Positions 27,851-35,516 of a stretch of DNA of 64,000 nucleotides are shown one piece after another. The notes below the pieces were generated by a model. That model worked only from the letters and a program-made list of their open reading frames with translations. It was not told the DNA's origin and made no database searches. Where the stretch lies: NCBI RefSeq assembly GCF_021026375.1, contig NZ_JAJNDB010000010.1, positions 207,776 through 271,775 on the forward strand, written 5' to 3'. How positions within the stretch are numbered: position 1 is the stretch's first letter; the number at the start of each line of letters is the position of its first letter. Both the position numbers and the translations under genes were made by a program. The stretch comes from Actinomycetospora endophytica. GTDB taxonomy: Bacteria; Actinomycetota; Actinomycetes; Mycobacteriales; Pseudonocardiaceae.

Positions 27851-29359
27851 ATGCGAGAGACATGGACCGCGCGAATGTGGCGCGGACAGACCATCCGCAC
27901 CCGCTCCGACGTGGTGCGCACCGAACACATCCCGTACCGCCCCGCCCCGCTGACCTACAGCCTGGCCGCGCTGCGCTGGTCGCTGTGGACCGTCGGCATG
28001 CTCGCCTGGGGCGCGATCTATATCCCCGCCGCCGGAGCCGCCCTGGCCCTACTGGTCCTCGGTGGGCTGCTGGCCGGGAGCTGGGGGCTGGTGGCGGCCG
28101 CGGTGCTCGCGTCGCTCGCCGGGCGGCTGTGGGCCCGGTTCTGGCCGGTGCACTGGCAGCGCTGGGGCATCGGGCGGGCGCACCGATTCTGGCGGCGGCT
28201 GCGCTACCGGTGGTCCTGGGACGACGTCCTGGCCGCCTCGGGGGTCAAGGCCACCGACGCCCGCCACAACATCTCCGTGCCCCGCCTGCTCTGGGTCAGC
28301 CTCGGCGAGCACGCTGACGCCCTGCATGTCCAACTCTGCGCCGGGATCACCCCCGCCACCCTCGCCGCCCAGACCGACGCGCTCGCCTCCGAGTGGTGCG
28401 CCCTCGAGGTCCGCGTCCAGGCCCACCCGTGGCGACCCGGCTGGGTGCTGCTGCGCGTGGTCTACCGCGACGTCCTCGCCGACGACCCGGCCGCCACCGC
28501 CGGCCCGACCGACTTCCGGTGGCTCGATGTCGGGCGCTGCGAGGACGGCCGACGCTGGTGGCTGCGCCTGATGGGGACTCACATTCTGATCGCCGGGTTA
28601 ACCGGCGCCGGGAAGTCCGGGCTGGTCGCCGGGATCGTCAAGGGGCTGTGCCCGGCGATCGCCGACGGGCGGGTCCGGCTGATCGGGATCGACCCCAAGG
28701 GCGGCATGGAGTACCGCATGTACTCCGAGCTGTTCTACATGCTCGCCTACGGCACCGACGACGCCCTGGTCGCCGCCCTCGAAGCCGCCGCCGACCTCAT
28801 GGCCGAACGGGCCAACCAGTTCGGCGGCCGCATCCGCAAACTGCTGCGACCCACCACCACGTGGCCGCTCTACGTGCTCCTGGTCGACGAGATCGCCGCC
28901 CTGACCTCGTTCATCGCCAACCGCGAACTCAAGGAACGCGCCTCCGCCGCGCTGAACCGGATGCTCACCCAGGGCCGCGCCCCCGGAGTGGTCGTCGTCG
29001 GGTGCATCCAGGACCCCCGCAAGGAAGTCCTCCCGATGCGCGACCGGTTCGGCTACCGCGTCGGGCTGCGCCAGGACTCCCCCGACGAGGTCCGCATGAC
29101 CCTCTCCGAAACCGCCTACGACCGCGGCGCCCGCTGCGACCTGATCCCCGAGGACTGCCCCGGCATCGGCTACGTCATCGACGACGACGGCGCCCGCCGC
29201 GAACCCGTGAAGGTCCGCGCCGACTGGGTCCCCGACGCCGAACTCATCTGGCTCGCCGCCCAGTACCCCGCCCCCACCCAGGTCGACGTCCCGCCTCTGG
29301 CGGCTAAGAACCGCACCCCGGTCCGCGCGACCCGCGAGGACAAGGGGAGGGCGGCGTGA
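27851..29359 (+). CDS. FtsK/SpoIIIE-type DNA translocase (TraB-like)
   Basis: A 502-residue transfer protein. Two N-terminal membrane helices (about residues 42-92) are followed by a linker and an FtsK-type motor with Walker A GLTGAGKS (249-256) and Walker B LYVLLVDEIA (about 338-347). The sensor block RAPGVVVVGCIQDPRKEVLP is also present. In actinomycete elements this single hexameric motor pumps double-stranded DNA into the recipient without a relaxase. It starts three bases after the helix-turn-helix gene and its stop overlaps the next start (GTGA). Confidence 0.9.
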   Translation: MRETWTARMWRGQTIRTRSDVVRTEHIPYRPAPLTYSLAALRWSLWTVGMLAWGAIYIPAAGAALALLVLGGLLAGSWGLVAAAVLASLAGRLWARFWPVHWQRWGIGRAHRFWRRLRYRWSWDDVLAASGVKATDARHNISVPRLLWVSLGEHADALHVQLCAGITPATLAAQTDALASEWCALEVRVQAHPWRPGWVLLRVVYRDVLADDPAATAGPTDFRWLDVGRCEDGRRWWLRLMGTHILIAGLTGAGKSGLVAGIVKGLCPAIADGRVRLIGIDPKGGMEYRMYSELFYMLAYGTDDALVAALEAAADLMAERANQFGGRIRKLLRPTTTWPLYVLLVDEIAALTSFIANRELKERASAALNRMLTQGRAPGVVVVGCIQDPRKEVLPMRDRFGYRVGLRQDSPDEVRMTLSETAYDRGARCDLIPEDCPGIGYVIDDDGARREPVKVRADWVPDAELIWLAAQYPAPTQVDVPPLAAKNRTPVRATREDKGRAA

Positions 29360-29556
29360 TCCCCGCGATCATCATCGTCGTCCTGCTCACGGTGATCGCG
29401 ATGAAGTTCCGCGCCGTCGGCGCCGTCCTCGTGCTCGGCGTCATCACCGTCGTCCTGCTCGGCGTCGAAGCCCCCAGCTTCATCGCCGGAGTCGGGCACT
29501 TCATCGCCGCCGTCATCGGCGGAATCGGCACCGGCCTCGCGCAGGCCAACACGTGA
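29356..29556 (+). CDS. Small hydrophobic Spd-like membrane protein
   Basis: A 66-residue protein with two membrane-length hydrophobic stretches (IIIVVLLTVIAMKF, then VLVLGVITVVLL) and a Gly-rich C-terminal hydrophobic segment. Its GTG overlaps the TraB-like stop. By size, hydrophobicity and position it fits the Spd proteins that help intramycelial spread of conjugative elements in filamentous actinomycetes. No sequence signature proves this. Confidence 0.65.
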   Translation: MIPAIIIVVLLTVIAMKFRAVGAVLVLGVITVVLLGVEAPSFIAGVGHFIAAVIGGIGTGLAQANT

Positions 29557-29568
29557 GAAGGAGCGATC

Positions 29569-29751
29569 ATGGAACCACTGCTGTTGACCCCTGAGGAAGC
29601 CGCCGAGGTCCTGCGGATTGGGCGGGCCAAGGTGTACGACCTGATCCGCAGCGACGAGCTGCGCTCGATCAAGATCGGCGGATCGCGCCGAGTGCCGTGC
29701 TCGGCTCTGGAGGAGTACGTCAGCGCCCTTCTCGACAGGGCGCCCGCGTGA
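29569..29751 (+). CDS. xis: Excisionase (MerR/Xis-type helix-turn-helix)
   Basis: A 60-residue protein of the helix-turn-helix_17 excisionase family: LLTPEEAAEVLRIGRAKVYDLIRSDELRSIKIGGSRRVPCSAL. It would bend DNA at the attachment site and steer the integrase toward excision. A ribosome site AGAAGGAG lies seven bases before the ATG. Its TGA shares its last base with the integrase ATG. Confidence 0.9.
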   Translation: MEPLLLTPEEAAEVLRIGRAKVYDLIRSDELRSIKIGGSRRVPCSALEEYVSALLDRAPA

Positions 29752-30989
29752 TGTCCGGGCAGCGCCGCCGGTCGAACGGCGAAGGGACGATCTTCCAGCG
29801 CTCGTCGGACGGCCTGTGGGTGGGCTCGGCCTACGTCCACACCAGCACCGGCGAGATCAAGCGCAGGCGCGTGTACGGCAACACCGAGCTGGCCGCACGC
29901 GAGAAGCTGCGCAAGCTCCAGGCCGACGACGGGGCCGGCCTCCCGGCACCGGACAAGACCTACACCGTGGGCGAGTACCTGGACGTGTGGCTCGCGCGAG
30001 TCAAGGAGGAGAAGCGGGCCACGACCTATCGGGGCTACGAGAGCGCGGTCCGGTTGCACATCAAGCCGCTGCTCGGGCGCAAGCGTCTTGACCGACTCAC
30101 TGGCGCGGACGTCCGCCAGTTCCTCGCCCGGTTCCGCGCGAAGTGCCTGTGCTGCGCGAACGGGTGGGACAAGCATCGGCCGGCCAAAGATCAGTGCTGC
30201 TCGGCGAAGCGCTGTTGCGGGCGGCACCCGACCACGCGGCAGGTCCAGTACGTCCACGCGGTGCTGCGCAACGCGCTCTCGAACGCGATCCGAGACGAAC
30301 TGATCATGCGCAACGTCGCCAAGCTCGTTGTAGTCCCGACACCGAAGTACAAGCGCGGCAAGGGCCTCACGGTCCCTGAGGTCCGCACGCTGCTCAAGGA
30401 GGCCAAGGCCTCCCGACTGCACGCGCTCTACGTCGTGGCCGCGACTCTGGGCCTGCGTCGCGGGGAGCTGCTCGGGCTGCGCTGGTCCGACATCGACGTC
30501 GAGGCCCGCACCGTCGACATCGCCCAGACCGTGCAGCGGGTCGGCGGCGAGCTGCTGATCGGCGCGGTCAAGACCGACGCCTCGGAGGCTCCGCTACCGC
30601 TGCCGAAGATGACGATGCGGGCACTGCTCGCCCACCGGGACCGCCAGACCGTCGAGCGCGAGAAGGCCCGCGAGTGCTGGCAGGACCACGACTTGGTGTT
30701 CTGCACCCAGATCGGCACGCCCATCGAGCCGCGCGCGGTGAACCGCGACTGGGACAAGCTCCGAGCACGCACAGGGTTCCCGACGCTGCGATTGCACGAC
30801 CTGCGCCACACGGTCGTGAGCCTGCTCCTGGCGCTCGGGGTGCCGCCCCATGTCGTGCAGGCCATCGCCCGGCACGCGGACGCGGAGATCACTCTCGCGA
30901 TCTACGCGCACACCAACCTCGACCAGATGCGGGAGGCCGTCGACCTCATCGACTGGGACGACGACGAGACCTCGGAGGAGATGCCGTGA
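29751..30989 (+). CDS. int: Tyrosine-type site-specific integrase
   Basis: A 412-residue phage-type integrase. An N-terminal arm-binding domain (residues 1-60) and a SAM-like core-binding domain (68-210) precede the catalytic domain. The active-site residues show in GLRRGELLGLRW, RLHDLRHTVV and the Tyr of LAIYAHTN. A cysteine-rich insert with nine Cys between residues 132 and 156 sits in the core-binding domain and looks like a zinc-binding knob. ATG 29751 or GTG 29748 could start it. It lies 85 bases from the right attachment site and recombines tRNA-Pro DNA. Confidence 0.95.
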   Translation: MSGQRRRSNGEGTIFQRSSDGLWVGSAYVHTSTGEIKRRRVYGNTELAAREKLRKLQADDGAGLPAPDKTYTVGEYLDVWLARVKEEKRATTYRGYESAVRLHIKPLLGRKRLDRLTGADVRQFLARFRAKCLCCANGWDKHRPAKDQCCSAKRCCGRHPTTRQVQYVHAVLRNALSNAIRDELIMRNVAKLVVVPTPKYKRGKGLTVPEVRTLLKEAKASRLHALYVVAATLGLRRGELLGLRWSDIDVEARTVDIAQTVQRVGGELLIGAVKTDASEAPLPLPKMTMRALLAHRDRQTVEREKARECWQDHDLVFCTQIGTPIEPRAVNRDWDKLRARTGFPTLRLHDLRHTVVSLLLALGVPPHVVQAIARHADAEITLAIYAHTNLDQMREAVDLIDWDDDETSEEMP

Positions 30990-31074
30990 AGCTCCGTTGG
31001 TGCAGTAGTAGGTGCAGTACGGGGGTCTACGCCTCTGCCGGCGTCGCCCCCGCACGGCATCTGTGCAGGTCGTG

Positions 31075-31122
31075 CGTGGTCGGGGTGGCGGGATTCGAAC
31101 CCACGGCCCCTCGCTCCCAAAG
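31075..31122. repeat. Right attachment site (48-bp direct repeat)
   Basis: Identical to 16896-16943. It covers the tRNA-Pro sequence from the anticodon loop to CCA. The element brought this copy of the 3' end, so the tRNA gene stays intact after integration. Confidence 0.93.
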
Positions 31123-31153
31123 CGAGTGCGCTACCAAGCTGCGCCACACCCCG
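31077..31153 (-). tRNA. tRNA-Pro (anticodon TGG)
   Basis: A 77-base cloverleaf on the minus strand. The acceptor stem CGGGGTG pairs with CACCCCG, the anticodon stem CTCGC/GCGAG holds the loop TTTGGGA with anticodon TGG, and the T-arm has GGTTCGAATCC. The discriminator A and an encoded CCA follow. It reads codon CCA and related proline codons. The gene hosts the integrated element in its 3' half. Confidence 0.96.
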
Positions 31154-31682
31154 TTGACCTCAAGTGTAGGGGCGCCCGCTCAGGAGGTTCGCAGCCTGGC
31201 TCCGACACCGCCGCGGCACTCGCGCCGCGGGGGGTCGGAATGCGATGGCTGGATGTCGACGGGCATGCGGACGGCGTCGTCCGCACCCGTCCGACGCGTC
31301 AGTCCAGACCGCGGACGATGTGGTCCTCGTCAGTGTCGACCGTCATGTCGCGCTCCGTGTCCATCCTGGGCTCCCTTCCGGCTGGTGCTCTGGCCCGATT
31401 TCCATCCTCGACGCCTCGGCGGCCCTACCGTGAAGTACCTGGTGAGGGTCACAGATCGAGTTCCCGGGGAACCTTCGGCGGTCGTGGATCGTGCTTGTGT
31501 ACCTGTTCACAAGGCGTTGGTGAAGCACTAAACCGTGACAGAGCGTCTACTGAACGATCCAGTAGCCGCGCGACGCAACCTCGAGGCACGCCACGAACGG
31601 ACCAGTACCGCGGAGGGAACGCCCGGAATCACGCCGTCTCCGAGCGATCGGATACGGTGGAGCCGGCCCGGAGACGGGCCGC
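31154..31682. other. Gap between tRNA-Pro and tRNA-Gly, with one possible micro-ORF
   Basis: No ordinary gene is seen. On the minus strand, a 21-residue frame from ATG 31364 to TGA at 31299 begins MDTERDMTVDTDED and has a good GGAAGGGAG ribosome site. It is acidic and may be a real micro-peptide or leader, but there is nothing to compare it with. Confidence 0.3.
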
Positions 31683-31756
31683 GCGGGCGTAGCTCAATGG
31701 TAGAGCCCCAGTCTTCCAAACTGGCTACGCGGGTTCGATTCCCGTCGCCCGCTCCA
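31683..31756 (+). tRNA. tRNA-Gly (anticodon TCC)
   Basis: A 74-base cloverleaf: acceptor GCGGGCG/CGCCCGC, D-arm AGCTCAATGGTAGAGC, anticodon stem CCAGT/ACTGG with loop CTTCCAA (anticodon TCC), T-arm CGGGTTCGATTCCCG, discriminator T and an encoded CCA. It reads GGA and GGG glycine codons. Confidence 0.96.
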
Positions 31757-32083
31757 CGTCGTCGCCGCAGGTCAGCGGCCTGACGACCGCCCTGGGCGCA
31801 CCGTGACGCAGTCGTCGGACGACGACGACACGGCCGCCTCCTCGTCCCCGCGAGCGACCCGTCGGCCGTGCCCCCTACCGCGACGGCTGAACCGCGCGTC
31901 GCCCCCCAGGTCTTCGACCTGTCCGAACAACGATGGCACTATCCATATTACGTCGAGCTCTCGTCCCCCCGAGAGTCTCGACCAGGTCCCGCTGCCCCTG
32001 CCCCCTGTGGGCAGCGGGACCGCCCATGGCCGTGGGCGATTCGGTCGATTGCTCCTGATGGTGACCTGCATCACCATTCGGCG
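31757..32083. other. Gap after tRNA-Gly
   Basis: About 330 bases with no supportable gene. The hydrolase frame is open upstream of its ATG through this region, but the upstream translation is Pro/Arg-rich and unlike the family. Confidence 0.4.
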
Positions 32084-32770
32084 ATGACTCACTATGTGCT
32101 CGTTCCGGGCGGATTCATCGACGGCCGGTACTGGGACGGCGTCGCCCAGCGACTCGAGAAGGCCGGTCATCACGTCGACGTCGTCGACCAGCTCCCGAGC
32201 GCGGGATTCGACCCGTCCGCCCTCGGCGACCTGACGACGGACGCGGCGGCCGTGAGACGACGCGTCGAGGACGCCGGCGAGCCGGTCGTGCTCGTCGGAC
32301 ACTCCTACGGCGGGATGGTCATCACCGAGCTCGCCGACCACCCGGACATCGCCCACAGCGTCTATCTGGCGGCGGCGTGGCCGGCGCGCGGACAGTCGAT
32401 GTTCGACCTGTTCGGAGGCGGTCCACCGCCGGCGTGGATCGCAGCCCAGCCCGACGGGACGCTGCGGGCCACCGACGACCTGCAGCTGCTCCGGGACGGA
32501 CTCTGCGCCGACGTCGAGCGGGAGCAGGCCGAGGCCGAGCTACAGCGGATGCTGCCGCAGTCGCTGACCAGCGCCAGCACGCCCAGCTCGGCCCCGGCCC
32601 GGGCGCACCCGACCACCTACATCGTCTGCGAGCAGGACATGACGCTGCGGCCCGCGGCCCAGGAGCAGATGGCCGCCGCGGCCGACCGCGTCGAACGGCT
32701 GCCGTCGTCCCACCAGCCGATGCTGTCGATGCCGGACGAGCTGGCGGCGATCCTCGCTCGCGTGTCCTGA
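32084..32770 (+). CDS. Alpha/beta hydrolase
   Basis: A 228-residue compact hydrolase. It has the N-terminal strand HYVLVPGGFIDGRYWDGV (oxyanion Gly-Gly), the nucleophile elbow VGHSYGG (Ser near residue 79) and the late SSHQPMLSMPDE, where His would be catalytic. It is close to the small esterase and salicylate-esterase-like group with an N-terminal GGxxxxxxxW. The ATG at 32084 begins right at the family N-terminus. It converges on the FAD monooxygenase gene. Confidence 0.85.
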   Translation: MTHYVLVPGGFIDGRYWDGVAQRLEKAGHHVDVVDQLPSAGFDPSALGDLTTDAAAVRRRVEDAGEPVVLVGHSYGGMVITELADHPDIAHSVYLAAAWPARGQSMFDLFGGGPPPAWIAAQPDGTLRATDDLQLLRDGLCADVEREQAEAELQRMLPQSLTSASTPSSAPARAHPTTYIVCEQDMTLRPAAQEQMAAAADRVERLPSSHQPMLSMPDELAAILARVS

Positions 32771-32779
32771 CCCGCGCGG

Positions 32780-34303
32780 TCAGCCCGCCCCGAACCACCG
32801 GGGCAGGGCCGCCTTCAGGCCGTCGGCGTCCCCGCCCGCCCAGGCCACGTAGCCGTCGGGCCGGACGAGCAAGGCAGCAGCCGGGGCGCCCGACGACGTG
32901 GCGCGCACGTGGTCCACGCGGTCGCTCCAGGGCTCGGCGATCGCGGCGAGGTACGGCCCGCCCGTGAGGTCGAGCAGCAGGGGGCGGGCGCCGCGCAGCA
33001 GTTCGGCGAGGCGCCGCGACCCGCCGTCGTCGGTGGTCAGCTCGAGGGGCGGGACGAACCAGCCGGTCGGCGCCGCGGGGTCCTCCTCGCCCATGTCGTA
33101 GCGGACGTCTGCGCCGGCCATCATCGCGGCGACCGACGCGAGGTTCTCGATGCGCTCGAGGAACTCCCCGACGAACCGGCGCAGCGCGGTGACGTCGCCG
33201 CCGGGGGCCATCAGGGCGGTCTCGGCCTGGGTCCACACGCCCTCGCGCTCGCCGACCGCGTGGCGCTCGGTCCCGTAGCTGTCCAGCAGCCCGTCCGGCG
33301 CCCATCCCTGCAACGTCGCGGCGAGCTTCCAGGCCAGGTTCGCCGCGTCCTGCAGCGCCTGGTTGAGGGTCGGTCCGTTGCTGACGTGGGCGGCGTCGCC
33401 GGCGAGGAGGATGCGGCCCTCGCGGTAGCGCTCGGCGAGCCGGGTGTTCCGGCCGCACAGGCGCCGGAGCAGGGTCGGCGCGCCCTCGGGCGGCGGGGTC
33501 AGCGGCAGCCGCACTCCGAGGATGCGCTCGACGCTGTCCTCCATCTCGGCCAACGTCATCGGAGCGCCGGGACCCGGGGAGTTGCCCGCCGGCCGCTCCT
33601 CCCACTCGGTGGTGTGCACCAGCGGGCGCTCCGGATCGTGCGGGAGCACGGTGAAGACCCCCCGCTCGGTGCGGTGGAACTGCGCCCGGATCTCACCGAG
33701 CCCCTCGACGGCGAGGCGTCCGCCGGGGGCGAGGGGCACGCTCGGTCCGACGAGGGCCGAGCGGTCGACCACGCCGTCCTCGCGGGTGCCGGGGAAGTCG
33801 ATCCCGGCCTGCTTGCGGACCAGGCTGTGCCCGCCGTCGCACCCGACGAGGTAGCGGGTCGCCAACGTCGTCTCGACCCCGTCGGGATCGCGGGCGACGA
33901 CCTCGATCCCACCCTCGATCTCACCGAAGGACAGCACCTCCCACCCCCGCCGGACGTCCGCGCCGAGCTCGGCCGCGCGCTCGGCGAGCACCCGCTCGAG
34001 CTCGCGCTGCGGGACCGGCAGGAGGTACATCGGGTTGCCGGCGCCGAGGCGGTGCAGCGGCAGCCGCATCCCGCCGAAGAAGAACCCGGGGGCGGGCTCC
34101 GGCGCTCCCCCGCCGCCGCACCGTTCGACGAGCCCGCGGTGGTCCAGCAGCTGCACGACCTGCCCGGCGAGCCCGTGCGCCTTGTCGGACGGGTCCGGGT
34201 CCGACCGTCGCTCGAGCACCACCGGCCGGGCTCCCGCGAGGCGGAGCTCGCCGGCGAGGAACAGGCCGACCGGCCCCCCGCCGACGATGACGACGTCGAG
34301 CAT
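32780..34303 (-). CDS. FAD-dependent aromatic-ring monooxygenase
   Basis: A 507-residue class A flavin monooxygenase. It has the Rossmann motif VIVGGGPVGLFLAGEL at the N-terminus, the FAD/NADPH DG motif LVGCDGGHSLVRKQAG and the GD motif ILLAGDAAHVSNGPTLNQALQDA. A thioredoxin-like C-terminal domain follows (residues about 400-507), as in phenol hydroxylase-like, tetracenomycin-type and rifampicin monooxygenases. It hydroxylates an aromatic or polyketide substrate that I cannot name. ATG 34303 has GAGGGG five bases upstream. The divergent TetR gene and the operator between them indicate control by that repressor. Confidence 0.9.
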   Translation of the reverse strand: MLDVVIVGGGPVGLFLAGELRLAGARPVVLERRSDPDPSDKAHGLAGQVVQLLDHRGLVERCGGGGAPEPAPGFFFGGMRLPLHRLGAGNPMYLLPVPQRELERVLAERAAELGADVRRGWEVLSFGEIEGGIEVVARDPDGVETTLATRYLVGCDGGHSLVRKQAGIDFPGTREDGVVDRSALVGPSVPLAPGGRLAVEGLGEIRAQFHRTERGVFTVLPHDPERPLVHTTEWEERPAGNSPGPGAPMTLAEMEDSVERILGVRLPLTPPPEGAPTLLRRLCGRNTRLAERYREGRILLAGDAAHVSNGPTLNQALQDAANLAWKLAATLQGWAPDGLLDSYGTERHAVGEREGVWTQAETALMAPGGDVTALRRFVGEFLERIENLASVAAMMAGADVRYDMGEEDPAAPTGWFVPPLELTTDDGGSRRLAELLRGARPLLLDLTGGPYLAAIAEPWSDRVDHVRATSSGAPAAALLVRPDGYVAWAGGDADGLKAALPRWFGAG

Positions 34304-34316
34304 GTCCACCCCTCGG

Positions 34317-34334
34317 AGATACGCAGCTGTATCT
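34317..34334. promoter_or_regulatory. Candidate TetR operator between monooxygenase and regulator
   Basis: AGATACGCAGCTGTATCT is an 18-base inverted repeat with perfect 6-base arms, lying 14 bases before the monooxygenase start and 41 before the TetR start. Its size and place are typical of an operator by which a TetR protein represses itself and the divergent enzyme. Confidence 0.65.
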
Positions 34335-34374
34335 AACTGGTCGTGACGCTAGGCCGCCGAGATAAGGTACGCAA

Positions 34375-34968
34375 GTGAATCCAAAACCCGGCGGCTCCCG
34401 GCGTCGCGGCCCGGAACTGGAGGCCGCGATCCTCGACGCGGCCTGGGCGGTGCTCCTGGAGTACGGGTATCCCGGCTTCACCTACGAGGCGGTCGCCGCC
34501 CGCGCGGGAACGAGCCGCCCCGTGCTCTACCGGCGCTGGCCGCGACACCAGGACCTGCTGCTCGCCACCCTCACGCGGGTGTGGTCGTCACAGCCGATCA
34601 CGGTGCCCGACACCGGCAGCCTGCGCGACGACGCGATCGGCTTCCTGCGCAATGCCGACGCCGGCCGGGCGCGCACGTTGACGCTGTTCAGCGTGCAGAT
34701 CCTCGACTACTTCTCCGACACCGGCACCAGCTTCGCCGACCTGCGCGAGTCGCTGCACCGGCCGGACGACATCCCGCCCTTCGAGCAGATCGTCGCCCGC
34801 GCGGTCGAGCGCGGCGAGCTTCCCGACGTGGCCCGACCGCCCCGGGTGGTGTCGCTGCCGATCGACCTGCTGCGCCACGAGGTGTTCATGACGATGCGCC
34901 CGGTGCCGGACCCCGCGATCGCCGAGATCGTCGACGACGTGTGGCTCCCGCTGCTCGGGACGTCCTGA
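34375..34968 (+). CDS. TetR-family repressor
   Basis: A 197-residue TetR regulator. The N-terminal helix-turn-helix is ILDAAWAVLLEYGYPGFTYEAVAARAGTSRPVLYRRW. The C-terminal ligand domain resembles the TetR_C_16 group (SVQILDYFSDTGTSF, then DVWLPLLG at the end). The GTG at 34375 is the start. It is divergent from the FAD monooxygenase with an inverted repeat between, so it probably senses that enzyme's substrate. Confidence 0.92.
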   Translation: MNPKPGGSRRRGPELEAAILDAAWAVLLEYGYPGFTYEAVAARAGTSRPVLYRRWPRHQDLLLATLTRVWSSQPITVPDTGSLRDDAIGFLRNADAGRARTLTLFSVQILDYFSDTGTSFADLRESLHRPDDIPPFEQIVARAVERGELPDVARPPRVVSLPIDLLRHEVFMTMRPVPDPAIAEIVDDVWLPLLGTS

Positions 34969-34979
34969 CGACGGCGTCG

Positions 34980-35516
34980 GTGGCGGCTGGGAAGGTCATC
35001 GCCATACCGTCCCTCGAACGCCTCGTGCCCCCGATGAACGCCGACGAGCACGCCACGCTGGCGGGCTGGCTCGACTTCTACCGGGCCACGTTGGCCGGGA
35101 AGTGCGAGGGCCTCGACGACGCCGCGGCCCGCGCCGCGTCCGTCGCACCGTCGGAGCTGACCCTGCTCGGTCTCGTCCAGCACCTCGCGGAGGTGGAACG
35201 GAACTGGTTCCGACGGGTCCTGGCCGGCGAGGACGCCCCGCCGATCCACGACTCGCCGTCGGCCACCGCGGGTCACGACGGCGGGTTCGACCTCGCCGCC
35301 GACGCGTCCCTCGCCGGCGCGCTGGCGCAATGGACCGGGGAGGTCGACGCCGCCCGGGCGAACTGCGTCGACCGCGAGCTCGACGGCACCAGCCCCCTCG
35401 GGGACGGGGAGGTCACGCTGCGGTGGATCTACGCGCACATGATCGGTGAGTACGCGCGCCACACCGGGCACGCCGACCTGCTCCGCGAGCGGATCGACGG
35501 CACGACCGGCGTCTGA
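34980..35516 (+). CDS. DinB-family protein (DUF664)
   Basis: A 178-residue DUF664 protein: NADEHATLAGWLDFYRATLAGKCEGL, TLLGLVQHLAEVERNWFRRVL and the final WIYAHMIGEYARHTGHADLLRE, with the three metal-site His. The start is ambiguous between GTG 34980, GTG 35025 and ATG 35034; I prefer the first because homologues have about 15-18 residues before the ADE motif. It follows TetR by 11 bases. Its last 104 bases overlap the convergent hydrolase gene. Confidence 0.8.
   Translation: MAAGKVIAIPSLERLVPPMNADEHATLAGWLDFYRATLAGKCEGLDDAAARAASVAPSELTLLGLVQHLAEVERNWFRRVLAGEDAPPIHDSPSATAGHDGGFDLAADASLAGALAQWTGEVDAARANCVDRELDGTSPLGDGEVTLRWIYAHMIGEYARHTGHADLLRERIDGTTGV

Larger units (their letters stand above)
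16896..31122. mobile_element. Integrated AICE-like element at tRNA-Pro
   Basis: A 48-bp direct repeat at both ends, corresponding to the 3' part of tRNA-Pro including CCA, marks the crossover. Inside are tyrosine integrase, excisionase, a small Spd-like membrane protein, an FtsK/TraB-type translocase, a helix-turn-helix protein and a RepSA-like replication initiator. This set and order define actinomycete integrative and conjugative elements, which excise, replicate by rolling circle and transfer double-stranded DNA between hyphae through TraB. The integrase abuts the intact tRNA, as expected. Cargo lies at the left end and between rep and tra. The element looks structurally complete. Confidence 0.9.
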
